A DNA stretch of 64,000 nt from positions 62,001-126,000 of the forward strand of contig PQWQ01000012.1 in the NCBI GenBank assembly GCA_002943765.1. Reading direction: 5' to 3'. Shown in pieces: positions 1 to 9,058 of the stretch (positions within the stretch are counted from its first letter, which is position 1; every line of letters starts with the position of its first letter). This DNA comes from Psoroptes ovis. Lineage: Eukaryota > Arthropoda > Arachnida > Sarcoptiformes > Psoroptidae. The translations under genes were made by a program, and so were the position numbers. A model generated the notes under the pieces. The model was not told where the DNA came from. It ran no database searches and saw only the letters and a list, made by a program, of their open reading frames with translations.

Positions 1-110
1 CGATTTGTTTTTGTATTGTTATGTTTCAAATTAAATTAATTGAATTCAAAATTCAAATCAAATTAAATAATTACAATTTACTTTTGAATCTTTGTCGATT
101 CATTGATCGA

Positions 111-371
111 TTAAATGATTGACAAGTGTTTTTTGTCCGTTGAAATTAGTTGATATTCGTCAATGCTGATCTTGAAACGTCCAAATAATTGAATTTTTTC
201 ATTCGAATTGTGCCAGCAACGAATCATAATCAGCTGCTCGATGGATCGATTGAAAATTGTCTTCAAATTTTCTTCACGTGAAATTATATCTTCAAGTTTA
301 ATTAGAGTTGATTTTCGAGAAGAGATGAGAAGTAAATTTGAGATTCCCAAATATTTTTGAAATATTTTCAA
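111..371 (-). CDS. Small hypothetical ORF, 86 aa, possibly an exon
   Basis: An ATG-started 86-residue frame on the minus strand ends with TAA. Its composition (IEQLIMIRCWHN, then GRFKISIDEYQ) is less biased than the random AT-rich frames around it, so it may be a real short protein or the first exon of a gene continuing left of the window. I recognise no domain. The sequence just upstream of the ATG contains AGCGCCACTG, loosely like the GC-rich motifs found at other starts in this window. It could equally be chance. Confidence 0.3.
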   Translation of the reverse strand: MKIFQKYLGISNLLLISSRKSTLIKLEDIISREENLKTIFNRSIEQLIMIRCWHNSNEKIQLFGRFKISIDEYQLISTDKKHLSII

Positions 372-2040
372 AAAATTTTCAATTTCGCGGTTGATATTTT
401 GAAAAAAAAATTGACACTAGCGCCACTGATGTATATTCACACTTGTATTACGCACAATTTTTGAATATAAAAAAAAATTTTACAGGAAAAATATATGTGA
501 AGAAAGAAACAACATTAATATATGAATGAATGTATATTGCTCACTCTCTCTCCATGTATGGCTGAACGCGATAAACAACAATAAAATAATACGATTCAAG
601 TTATTTCAATGTATTAACACAAATTTGAAGGTAAAACAAAAAAAAATGGCAAAGTTTTTTTTTTTGTGGATTGATCAGATATGAAAACTCAATATTCATC
701 ATTTTAATTCATTACGCGTTCTTGATTTCATGATGGTCTAACATCGAATGACACTGTTTTTTTTCGATTTTAGTGTTTTCGACTTGAAGCACAACGAAAA
801 AAACTGTTTCATTCTTTCTCTCTCTTTCGTCTGCTGTGTTGTTTTTTTTGATTAAATAACACTCACCAATCGCGTTTTCTGTTTTTGCTGTTTTCAAAGA
901 GAGCCAGCAACTTTGACCAATGCCGCTAGCTTTTACTCATTTTCTCTACTCATCTCTCTCGAGTAACTCATCTGTATGCTGCTACCTTCGATTGCCAATT
1001 TCAATCATAGTAGTAGCACTACCAAGTGAAGCGCAGATTTTTAATGAGGTAAAAATTATTATCAAACACACACATTCCCTTTTTTTTGTTGTTGTTGTTA
1101 CTCTCAATATTATGCTAAATGTGCAACGAAAAAAAAAAACTGGAAAAAATGAAAAATCCAAGGATATTCACAAACACAAAAAAAAATTTTTTTTTGACAA
1201 CATAATAATTTGCTTGCATATGCTGGATATCCGAAATGATGGTAGTGGTAGTGGTATCAGCGAATGAATTTTCCCATGATAGTAGTAGTGGCATGAATGA
1301 CAGTGGTAGTGGTCAACCACTGTACAATCGAACGCTAGCTCAAAACGTTCCGGACACTTCAAGCGAATGCCGATAGCTCTGTTGAATGAGTGGTAAAATG
1401 ACGTATTAGTACGTCAAAAATCAATGAATTCGAACCACGAATCGAACGTATCGATACGTCATTCGAAGCTTTTTGGCAAACATTGCATTACATCATTATT
1501 ACTTGAGTGTTTGAGTTTATAGGACAACAATATAAATGTAAAGAAAAAAAAAAGAGCTCAAAATTGGCAAAATAATAATAATAAAAAAAATTTATACAGG
1601 AAAACTGCCGTTATATTTCATTACGAATTATTACTATGAACATAAAAAATTTCAATTGGGTGTGGAAGCTTTTCAATTTTGAGCAATTTCAAGCTGCTCT
1701 TTGCCATTGTAAACAATGGAAATTCATTTGGATTTTTACCAGAAATCAATTCGAAAGAATTTTGGTACAAGCATTTCTTGGAATTTCATTTCTAAAATAT
1801 TAATTAAAATCCAATAATTAATAATTAATAAATTCATTAAAACATGGAAAATCAAAGACTCTAATCACAAAATGCGTATTTCTTTATGTGGTATCTCATA
1901 TTGCAATAATAATGAATGAAAATTTGGAAATCGAAGATATCCTGTAGTTTTTCCTTTATTCATTTCCATTACAAATGTGAATGAAAAGCAAAAAAAAAAA
2001 AAAAAAAATCCCTTCTCTCAAATTCGGGTGGTTGGGGGAA
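372..2040. other. Intergenic, no gene seen
   Basis: AT-rich sequence with T and A runs and short CT-rich stretches. The open frames here are translations of low-complexity DNA. The only organised signal is the pair of palindromes at 1400-1460, listed separately. Confidence 0.6.
1400..1460. repeat. Paired 16-bp palindromes, copy 1
   Basis: GACGTA-TTAG-TACGTC lies at 1400-1415 and AACGTA-TCGA-TACGTC (one mismatch) at 1445-1460, 45 bp start to start. This is copy 1 of a four-copy family in this window. Confidence 0.6.
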
Positions 2041-2630
2041 AGGTGACTGGTTTATTCACATTTTTTCTTTTTTTCTGGGGGGTTGTTCCACTCTATGAGT
2101 ATGTGTGAGAGGGGGGCCATGGGAAAAATCTCCGAGGGGGCTCGCTGCCCCGCCGGGGGGCGGGGAGGAATCATGAAACGAATGGAAATCGAAATGGATC
2201 ATTATGAAGGGAGGAATCGCTGCTGGTTGGGTCCCATTCGCTCGATTGGATTCGCTCGATTTATTCGTTTGTGTGTTTATTGTTTTGTTCGCACTCACTC
2301 GCTCTCTTCCCCTTCCTCCTCCTCCTTCTCCCCATATTCATTGATCATCCTCCTCATCCTCTTCATCTCCTCTACTCCTCCTCCTCCTCATATTTTACAT
2401 ACATTCGATTTTCGAGCGATTTCATTCATTCGATTTTCGAATCATTTCATTCATTCATTCGACCATCCATCCTTATAATCATCCAATTTGACCCCCATCA
2501 GGCCAACACCACCACATCCATCCACACATCCCCGACCATCCCGATAAACACAATGGAAAATTACGTTGAGCCTGAAATGCTTTTCAACGTGTATGTATCA
2601 TGGTTTCTCGAATGAAATGAATTCGAATTT
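2041..2630 (+). promoter_or_regulatory. GC-rich island, CT-rich leader and possible first exon
   Basis: Roughly 2080-2210 is strikingly G/C-rich for this genome (G-runs plus CCCCGCCGGGGGGCGGGG). It is followed by a long C/T-rich tract (2290-2540), then an ATG at 2553 opening MENYVEPEMLFNV and a possible donor GTATGTAT at about 2591. This looks like a promoter, a pyrimidine-rich 5' leader and a short first coding exon on the plus strand. No matching downstream exon was found, so the gene, if real, is unplaced. Confidence 0.3.
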
Positions 2631-2729
2631 CAATTGAAATTTTCAAAAATTTAAATAATTTTTCCATCGAAGCTTACCAGTAATTAACCTGCAGCTATTT
2701 ATAATACGAACCTTTGCTAAACCTTCAAA

Positions 2730-2825
2730 ACGCCGGTCACAGTTGATACGCTATGAGTCGAACGACGTACCACTACGTCAGCGACAGCTGAACCTTAAGC
2801 TTTAGGAGAGACGTATTTCTACGTC
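2730..2825. repeat. Paired 16-bp palindromes, copy 2
   Basis: ACGCCGG at 2730-2736, then 27 bp, then GACGTA-CCAC-TACGTC (2764-2779), then GACGTA-TTTC-TACGTC (2810-2825). The two palindromes are 46 bp apart. The ACGCCGG lead and its 27-bp spacing are identical in copy 3. Confidence 0.75.
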
Positions 2826-3041
2826 GGCGGAAGCCGGTGAGGCTTTATTCATAGACACTAGTATCAACATTGGCATATCACACCACACACAAATACTGAT
2901 TGATAATTCACCAAAACACCAATCAAACCGAATTGGAAAACCAAAAAAAAATTTGACGAAATACATTAATACACTGATAAAAAAAAGAAGGATATACAAA
3001 CACATCGAATACACAATGATAAACAACAATACATAAATATA
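2826..3041. other. Intergenic, no gene seen
   Basis: A/C-rich simple sequence with CA-rich and A-rich stretches. No supported coding sequence or repeat beyond the elements on either side. Confidence 0.5.
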
Positions 3042-3127
3042 TTAGGTGGTTGTCCGAAAAGTTTTGGCTGATTTTCATCGTGCAACTCTATCGTGATTAT
3101 GCCGAATGAACTTTTCGGACAGCCTAA
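3042..3127. mobile_element. Mariner-type MITE, subfamily alpha
   Basis: An 86-bp element running from TTAGGTGGTTGTCCGAAAAG to the inverted CTTTTCGGACAGCCTAA, flanked by TA on both sides (3040-3041 and 3128-3129). TA target duplications and TTAGG..CCTAA ends are typical of Tc1/mariner elements. The internal part reads GGCTGATTTTCATCGTGCAA and is shared with the copies at 4203, 4457 and 5916. It has no coding capacity. Confidence 0.85.
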
Positions 3128-3492
3128 TACAATCAAAACTAAGAGTATAAATATAAACAAAATGGATGAAAATACACATAAATACAACCACAGTCACAGC
3201 AGCAGTGAAAATCAATGATAAATCTTAATAAACACACACATAGATACATACGGACAAACACTTGTACAAATTCAATGATAACAAAAGATGATCACTACGG
3301 AGGATGATGATGACGGGGGATACGAAACAATGCTACAAGCGACGATTAGCTGTTTATTCAATGGCCTTTGGCGATGCTGGAGCTGTTCGTGCTGATGCCG
3401 CTGGAGCAGTGGCCAACGCTTGAATAACGCAAGGTGATCAGCGATCGTTGATCGCATCAATTTACCTTTGTTAAGCGCCAAAGTTGTCAGAT

Positions 3493-3509
3493 CCCGAGCG
3501 TAGCTCGGG
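3493..3509. repeat. GC-rich hairpin CCCGAGC-GTA-GCTCGGG
   Basis: A perfect 7-bp inverted repeat with a 3-nt loop, out of keeping with the AT-rich surroundings. The related CCGAG/CTCGG hairpin at 4746-4764 suggests a dispersed short element. Confidence 0.6.
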
Positions 3510-3785
3510 CAAATCGAATGTTTTCTCCCTTTGGAAACACACAGTGTTCGAAACGTTCGAAATTCGAACCATTTTTTGAAAACATTCGAACATTGAGCCT
3601 CGAGAGGTAAAGTGTCAAGACCTTTAGCCTTGACCTTCTTACCTTTAACCTCTTCAAGGACAAGTCCCATCGGGCTCGTGGACCAAATGACTGCCGAATG
3701 TCATCGGCCATGTCAAACTACCAGGATCATTGAAAAACATTGCCCGTGCAAGACACGTGACGTGCGATTCATGAGGGCTTGTAAA

Positions 3786-3814
3786 GTCAAGCCCGTCCCT
3801 CTCACGGGCTTGAC
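3786..3814. repeat. GC-rich hairpin, 11-bp arms
   Basis: GTCAAGCCCGT (3786-3796), a 7-nt loop, then ACGGGCTTGAC (3804-3814), a perfect inverted repeat. An outer ATGAGGG..CCCTCAT pair extends the symmetry. Confidence 0.7.
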
Positions 3815-3916
3815 CCTCATAAGAAGACAAAACGAAGCTAAGACATTTAATGAGTTTATTGAATTGATTTCTATCGATTCGATTTGTTTATTTGTAAAAC
3901 TCAAAAATTGAAAATA

Positions 3917-3997
3917 TTGGGTTGTCCGATAAGTTCTTGCCGTTTTTTAAATTTTTTTTTCATTTGAAAAACGGCAAGAACTTATGGGACAACCTAA
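3917..3997. mobile_element. Mariner-type MITE, subfamily gamma
   Basis: Starts TTGGGTTGTCCGATAAGTTC and ends GAACTTATGGGACAACCTAA. The two arms meet around an A/T-rich spacer, so the whole 81 bp is essentially a hairpin. A 5' TA is present; the 3' flank has mutated or is absent. Confidence 0.8.
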
Positions 3998-4202
3998 AGC
4001 AAAATGTTTATCATTGAATTGGTAAGTCCAAAAATATTTATTTATTTTTATCCATTTGTTTATCACAACAAATTTCCAGTGAATCGCATATTTACAATTT
4101 TCATAGTTTCAGCAAATAAACAAAATATGAAATTGTGAAATTATTCAAAAAAAATTCAATTGAAAATTGATTAATTTCAATTCAAAATAAATCTCAAATA
4201 TA

Positions 4203-4285
4203 TTAGGCTGTCCGAAAAGTTCATTCGGCTTAATCAATAGAGTCACTGGATGAAAATCGACCAAAACTTTACGGACAACTACTAA
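4203..4285. mobile_element. Mariner-type MITE, subfamily alpha (inverted)
   Basis: TTAGGCTGTCCGAAAAGTTC to CTTTACGGACAACTACTAA, flanked by TA at 4201-4202 and 4286-4287. Its internal sequence is the reverse complement of the 3042 copy, so it inserted in the opposite orientation. Confidence 0.8.
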
Positions 4286-4456
4286 TATACATATTCAATT
4301 ACATAATCGTCATCATCATTCATTGACAATTTTGATGATATTCGAAATTCGAATCAAAATATTTTTGATTCGAAATTCGAAGCAAATTTTTAATCTTTTT
4401 TTTATTTGTTTTTCAACAAAAATAGATAAGAATCAAATCGAATCAATTCACAATTA

Positions 4457-4538
4457 TTAAGCTGTCCGGAAAGTTCTGGCCGATTTTTAAAAGCAACTCT
4501 ATTGATTAAACCGAAAGAACTTTTCGGACAAACACTAA
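4457..4538. mobile_element. Mariner-type MITE, subfamily alpha (diverged)
   Basis: TTAAGCTGTCCGGAAAGTTC to CTTTTCGGACAAACACTAA with a 5' TA. The internal part has GGCCGATTTTTAAAAGCAAC, matching the alpha group with substitutions, so this is an older copy. Confidence 0.75.
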
Positions 4539-5281
4539 AAGAATGAATGGCCATAAAATAGTCACAAGAAATCACTGAAGAAAATCAAAACAAGAAACGA
4601 AAATGTATGTCAAACTATATGTATGAAAGCATCGAATCAAATTGAAAAACATCTTCAAAAGTTAAATTTTTAAAAATTTTTCAAGGTGATCAGCAGCCAA
4701 TCACGTTAGAGATTCGTCTTGTGTTTGTCGTCTGAATACTGCCAAGCCCGAGCCAGACTCGGGCATCAGCTGTTTTATGTAAACAAACGACGACAGCTTC
4801 GAATACAGTCAAACAATAGATACTCCGACAGTTTCGCTGGACGAAAATTGAAGAAACACTGTAAAAAATGTTAAATTGAATTGATTGAAATTCATATACG
4901 AAATTGAATGTCACGTTTATTTCTGTTTATCAAATGGTACATATTGATTCATTGACTGTTTATCGTATCGTTCAAATATTCAATTACATTTTCAGATTGC
5001 ATGCAATTTGGGACAATTTTGTGCACAAAAACAAAAACTATCGAACGAAAAACGAAGCAAATTGAACATGTTTCATATACACAAGCAGTGATCACATTGA
5101 TCATCGTGAGTATATGACAAATATGACTAAAATACGACTACGAAAATACGAAAAAAGTGAATGATATGAAGGTACGGGGGCCATTCACAGATATGAAATT
5201 TTGATCCAAAAAAATATTAACGGAAATAATGGATAATAATCACAGCAACAGCAACAACAGTAATTGTATTTGAAATTTGTA
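4539..5281. other. Intergenic, no gene seen
   Basis: AT-rich sequence. The only notable structure is a GC-rich hairpin, GCCCGAG-CCAGA-CTCGGGC, at 4746-4764, related to the one at 3493. Confidence 0.5.
4746..4764. repeat. GC-rich hairpin GCCCGAG-CCAGA-CTCGGGC
   Basis: A perfect 7-bp inverted repeat with a 5-nt loop. It shares the CCCGAG/CTCGGG core with the hairpin at 3493-3509. Confidence 0.6.
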
Positions 5282-5363
5282 TTAGTCTGTCCGATAAGTT
5301 CTTGCCGTTTTTCTCATAATTTCCTTACGATATGATCGGCAAAAACTTTTCGGACAACCTTGA
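5282..5363. mobile_element. Mariner-type MITE, subfamily beta (inverted)
   Basis: TTAGTCTGTCCGATAAGTTC to CTTTTCGGACAACCTTGA, flanked by TA at 5280-5281 and 5364-5365. Internal TTTCCTTACGATATGATCGG is the reverse complement of the interior of the copies at 6458 and 18512. Confidence 0.8.
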
Positions 5364-5705
5364 TACATTGAAAGTGAATCAATTGTATTGAATTCAATTG
5401 GGAAAAAATTGAATTCATTTTCAATTTTTTTTCCCAAATTCACAAAATTTATGAAAAGTTTATGTGAATCTCTGTGTACATGTGTGTTCCGTACATTAAC
5501 AACAGATACACAGAGACACACACATGTACAATGAATACTCGCAGAAATACAACGAGACAATGGCGACCAGAAATTAAACCCGAATGACGACAAACTACGA
5601 CGACCGATGAAGAATATGGTTCATATATAATACTTCCGTCAGGAATAATCAGAGAAAGTGAAAAGTCTTAGATTTCATTCATGATTCTATTCGATGGCTG
5701 TTGTA
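5364..5705. other. Intergenic, no gene seen
   Basis: AT-rich sequence between two MITEs. Nothing organised was seen apart from a short ACACATGTAC-type near-palindrome around 5478-5530. Confidence 0.5.
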
Positions 5706-5783
5706 TTAGATTGTCCCATAAGTTCTTGCCGTTTTTCGAATAAAAAAAATTGAAAAACGGCAAGAACTTATGGGACAACCCAG
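5706..5783. mobile_element. Mariner-type MITE, subfamily gamma, near-perfect hairpin
   Basis: TTAGATTGTCCCATAAGTTC to GAACTTATGGGACAACCCAG, flanked by TA at 5704-5705 and 5784-5785. The arms from GTCCCATAAG inward to the A-rich centre are perfectly complementary for more than 20 bp. Confidence 0.85.
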
Positions 5784-5915
5784 TATTAGCGCATCACTCG
5801 AAGTATTTGAACAGAAAAAATTCAAAATCAAAATCAATTCACATTCACACATTCATGAACATTCAGTTTGGGGAAATCAGCTGCATTTAGCATCACAGAG
5901 TTGCAAGTATAAATA

Positions 5916-5998
5916 TTAGGTTGTCCGAAAAGTTTTGGCCAATTTTCATCGAGCAATTCTATTGTGATTAAGCGTAATGAACTTTTCGGACAACCTGA
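5916..5998. mobile_element. Mariner-type MITE, subfamily alpha
   Basis: TTAGGTTGTCCGAAAAGTTT to GAACTTTTCGGACAACCTGA, flanked by TA at 5914-5915 and 5999-6000. Internal GGCCAATTTTCATCGAGCAA matches the 3042 copy. Confidence 0.85.
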
Positions 5999-6000
5999 TA

Positions 6001-6457
6001 AATATATTTTCATTGAAAAATGGCTGTTTTTTCATTGAAATACATTCATTTCTCACATTTTGAATCGATAATAATTTACATTTTGAATTTAAATGAAATT
6101 GAAAGAAAAAAAAATTTTTTGACAAAAATTTTTCAAGATGAAAAAAAATCAGAAAATAGGGAAAATCTGCAACTTTTCAGCGACAGATGGCGGCACTTGT
6201 TTTGTTTACTTTTGGAATATTTCCGTTATTTTTTCTTTCAAGATAACAAAACAACAAAAAGTTATGAAACTAAATTAAACCATGGAATCCATGGACAAAC
6301 TAAATTCAAATTTATTAAGAAAAAAACTCATTACGAATGCCATTTTCATCAAGTACAATATACAACGGTTTTGATTCAAAATTTCAAATTTTCAAAATTC
6401 AATTAAAAATTTTTTCTTAACTGAAAACTTTATTTTACATACAACAAAAAATATATA
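6001..6457. other. Intergenic with a CTCF-like motif
   Basis: An AT-rich frame at 6020-6406 shows no family signal and is probably chance. CGACAGATGGCGGCACTT at 6181-6198 stands out; its CAGATGGCG core recurs near gene starts at 35956 and 46825 (see findings). Confidence 0.45.
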
Positions 6458-6539
6458 TTAGGTTGTCCGAAAAGTTTTTGCCGATTATATCGTAGAGAAT
6501 TATGGAGAAAATTGGGCAAGAACTTATCGGACAACCTAA
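6458..6539. mobile_element. Mariner-type MITE, subfamily beta
   Basis: TTAGGTTGTCCGAAAAGTTT to GAACTTATCGGACAACCTAA, flanked by TA at 6456-6457 and 6540-6541. Internal CCGATTATATCGTAGAG defines the beta group shared with 5282 (inverted) and 18512. Confidence 0.85.
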
Positions 6540-6929
6540 TATTTGAATATATCGTTGTTGTTGTTGTTGTTTATCATTTATTGTTTATTATTATTTAAAA
6601 TAAATTTTAATTCGCTGTTCATTGATCGCTGTGGTTGTTGTTGTTTGTTGTTGACCTCGACAATCGAAAAATATGAACATATACAAACAAACAAATAAAT
6701 TACTTACACACTAAAAAAAACACATTTGACTTTTATTGAAATCTTTACCGAAATATGAGCGAATGACTGAGACTGAGATAGATTGAAGATTGGAGAAGAG
6801 AAACAAGTTTATATGATTCGATTTGATTGTTTCAAAAGATTTGGTCGTGGTGATGATCAACAAATAAACAAAACAGGGGAAAAAAATTTTTGAAAATAAA
6901 AAAATTTCACAAATAATGTATCATGGTTG

Positions 6930-6941
6930 TGCGCATGCGCA
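6930..6941. promoter_or_regulatory. NRF1/Ewg-type palindrome TGCGCATGCGCA
   Basis: An exact match to the known NRF1 consensus palindrome. No gene start is obvious nearby, so function is inference. Confidence 0.4.
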
Positions 6942-7192
6942 TTTGTTCAATTTTTTTTTTTTTTATTATGAAAAAGGGGTGAAACAAAATAAAACAAAAA
7001 GCAGAAAATTCAAATAATGACTATAAGATTATAATCAAAAAACATAATAATCAAAGTTATTTATGAGAAGAAAATAATGAATGAATGAATGAAAAACAAC
7101 CAACCCTTTCAAAAAATCAAAGGTTAGGCGCAAAAAAAAATTGCTGCAACTTTAAAAATTGCCGGGAAAATTTCAAAACTTTTGTTCATTGA

Positions 7193-7287
7193 ACGCCGGC
7201 AATTTCTTAAACACTATGACAAATCTGACGTACTGCTACGTCATCGGCATTTTTGAATTCAAAAATAAATAGACGTATTTCTACGTC
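7193..7287. repeat. Paired 16-bp palindromes, copy 3
   Basis: ACGCCGG (7193-7199), 27 bp, GACGTA-CTGC-TACGTC (7227-7242), then GACGTA-TTTC-TACGTC (7272-7287), 45 bp apart. The second palindrome is identical to the second palindrome of copy 2, including its N4. Confidence 0.75.
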
Positions 7288-7622
7288 AGCAGAGGTAGAT
7301 CATGCGCATTGAGTCATTGGGTGATTTGTGATAAAATTAAATGAAATGAAAAAAAATTCAAATTTCAAATTATTTATTTGTATTTACTGCGCTGTGTATG
7401 TATATTTACATGGCATATGCATAATCTATTGTGTGCAGTTTACAATTAAACAAAAAAGTTCATAATTAACCCAAGACACACAGAGTCGGAATCGAATTTT
7501 TTTGGTCAAAATTTGTTTTTCGGCTATTTCCACCTTGTTGGTCCGAGGAAGTGGTCTCAATAGTCAAAGTGAGGAAATAGGAGCATGGCGTTCGATTTTG
7601 ACCCTATTCGACCCTTAATAAT

Positions 7623-9058
7623 TCAAACAATGTCCCAAGGCTGCTGTTGAACACTTGCCAAGAGATGAAATGCAACATAACCGACCAGATACAGTAATGA
7701 ACTAATCCAAAATGCAAAATTCCATTTAAAATGTTCATCACCAATCGAAGAATCGAGAATAATACCGACAATATAAGGTGCCATAAATCCGGTAATAAAA
7801 CCAAGGATATGTGTCAGTCCACTGACAATACCGACAAAATTTGGTGCATATTCCGAAATGATTGTCCATTCACCACCGGTAAAAAAACCATAACAAAACA
7901 TTGCCATAATAATCATCGTGATGATAATGATTTTATCGTCAATCATTGTGATTGTAAACAAACAAACACCAGGTACAATCATAGCAATTGCTTGAAACAG
8001 CTTTCGAACGATTATTTTATCAAAATTTCGGCGATTAATCATATGATTCGATAGATATGGTGCAATGAAACACATTAAACCATATGAACCGAATGCAGCA
8101 GCACATATAAAACCATTGGTGACGATACTTATTTGATGACGTTGTGATAAATATGCAGGCATTTTACTCAAGAACATATAGAAACCATATGAACATGATA
8201 ATTTACTAAGGATTGATGACCATACGACACCTGATTTAAGTATTGCAAGCCATGGGGTTTTGGATTTGTTCTATTTCAAAGATGAATAATCGGATTAATT
8301 GATTGAAATTTGAACCAAAATCAAATTTGAAATTACCTTTTTCATCGATTTCGTATCACCAAAGCCATCGGGACACTCTTGACCATAACGCAACCACAGC
8401 ACTATCCATGGTATATGAGCAGCAGCTTGTACATAGAATATCAGCGGCCATCCGATACGTGTTTCACATAGGTAACCACCAATCAAGTAAATCAAAGTAC
8501 CACCAATTGATTGACCAACTTGCATACCAGAATTTGCTCTGGATAATTCTTCAGGCGAAAACCAACGGATATAAATATGAAACAGCGATGGATATATGAA
8601 ACCTTGTGTGGCGCCCATTAATATCATATTGAAAACCAATAAATAAACATTAATCGTAGCGATCCATGGTGTTATCGCAGTGCAAACACAAGGACCAATG
8701 ACACCGATAAGGGCCAAATATTTCGTATTGAAACGATCAACAATCGTACCGACTAATGTCGGTACAATCCAATAAAGGTAAAATATACCGCCCAGTACTA
8801 TGCCCTATGTCAAAATTTTGAAAATCGAAAATCGAATCAATAAATCAATCAATCAAAGTAAACACTAACCTGTGTGGTTTCATTCCAATCAAAAATCGGT
8901 GCATTCGTTATGGTCGAATTGTTGTTATTTCGATTATTATTCGCCGTCATACGTACCATAGCGATACCAAGACCGGCACGTATACAATACATCAAACCAC
9001 ATGAATACATTCCAAGTATTGAAATGATCCATTTTTGTTGTATTGAACAGCCGAACAT
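7623..9058 (-). CDS. SLC17-type major facilitator transporter, copy 1
   Basis: A three-exon gene: 8870-9058, 8337-8804 and 7623-8270, all phase-0 junctions, 434 aa. It is a 12-helix major facilitator protein of the SLC17 (sialin, vesicular glutamate transporter, Na/phosphate) kind. Helix 1 carries GMYSCGLMYCIRAGLGIAMV; the first extracellular loop is Asn-rich with NNS/NET glycosylation sites. Later come GAT-QGFIYPSL and EELSRANSGMQVGQSIG, equivalents of the SLC17 helix 4-5 motifs, and GGEWTIISEYAPNFVGIVSG in the second half. It probably moves an organic anion across a lysosomal, vesicular or plasma membrane; the substrate cannot be read from sequence. The next gene upstream on the same strand (9877-11511) is a paralogue with the same intron positions, so the pair arose by tandem duplication. 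At 434 aa it is slightly shorter than typical family members (about 470-500). Confidence 0.85.

Larger units (their letters stand above)
3130..3916. other. Intergenic with GC-rich hairpins
   Basis: No convincing gene. The overlapping frames on both strands at 3272-3911 share no family signal. The stretch contains a perfect 7-bp inverted repeat at 3493-3509 and a perfect 11-bp one at 3786-3814. Confidence 0.5.
6540..7622. other. Intergenic; NRF1-type site and palindrome pair
   Basis: No gene seen. It contains a perfect TGCGCATGCGCA palindrome at 6930-6941, the NRF1/Ewg-type binding consensus, and the palindrome-pair repeat at 7193-7287. It is the 3' flank of the minus-strand transporter that ends at 7623. 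Confidence 0.5.

Noticed and set aside
920..1267. Plus-strand open frame of 115 codons
   Set aside because: The composition follows A/T and CA runs, there is no domain, and it overlaps another equally poor frame on the other strand.
2056..2298. Open frames on both strands in the GC-rich island
   Set aside because: Long frames arise because the GC-rich region lacks stop codons. Pro/Gly/Ser composition has no family signal.
3272..3711. Two overlapping minus-strand frames
   Set aside because: They share DNA in different frames, neither has a domain, and a GC-rich hairpin explains part of the coding-like composition.
6020..6406. 128-residue plus-strand frame
   Set aside because: It is rich in Phe, Asn, Lys and Ile as expected from AT-rich DNA, and it overlaps a motif and repeat-like sequence.
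3042..6539. CRISPR-like array in the MITE cluster
   Set aside because: The repeats are inverted, vary in spacing and have TA target duplications. This is eukaryotic nuclear DNA.
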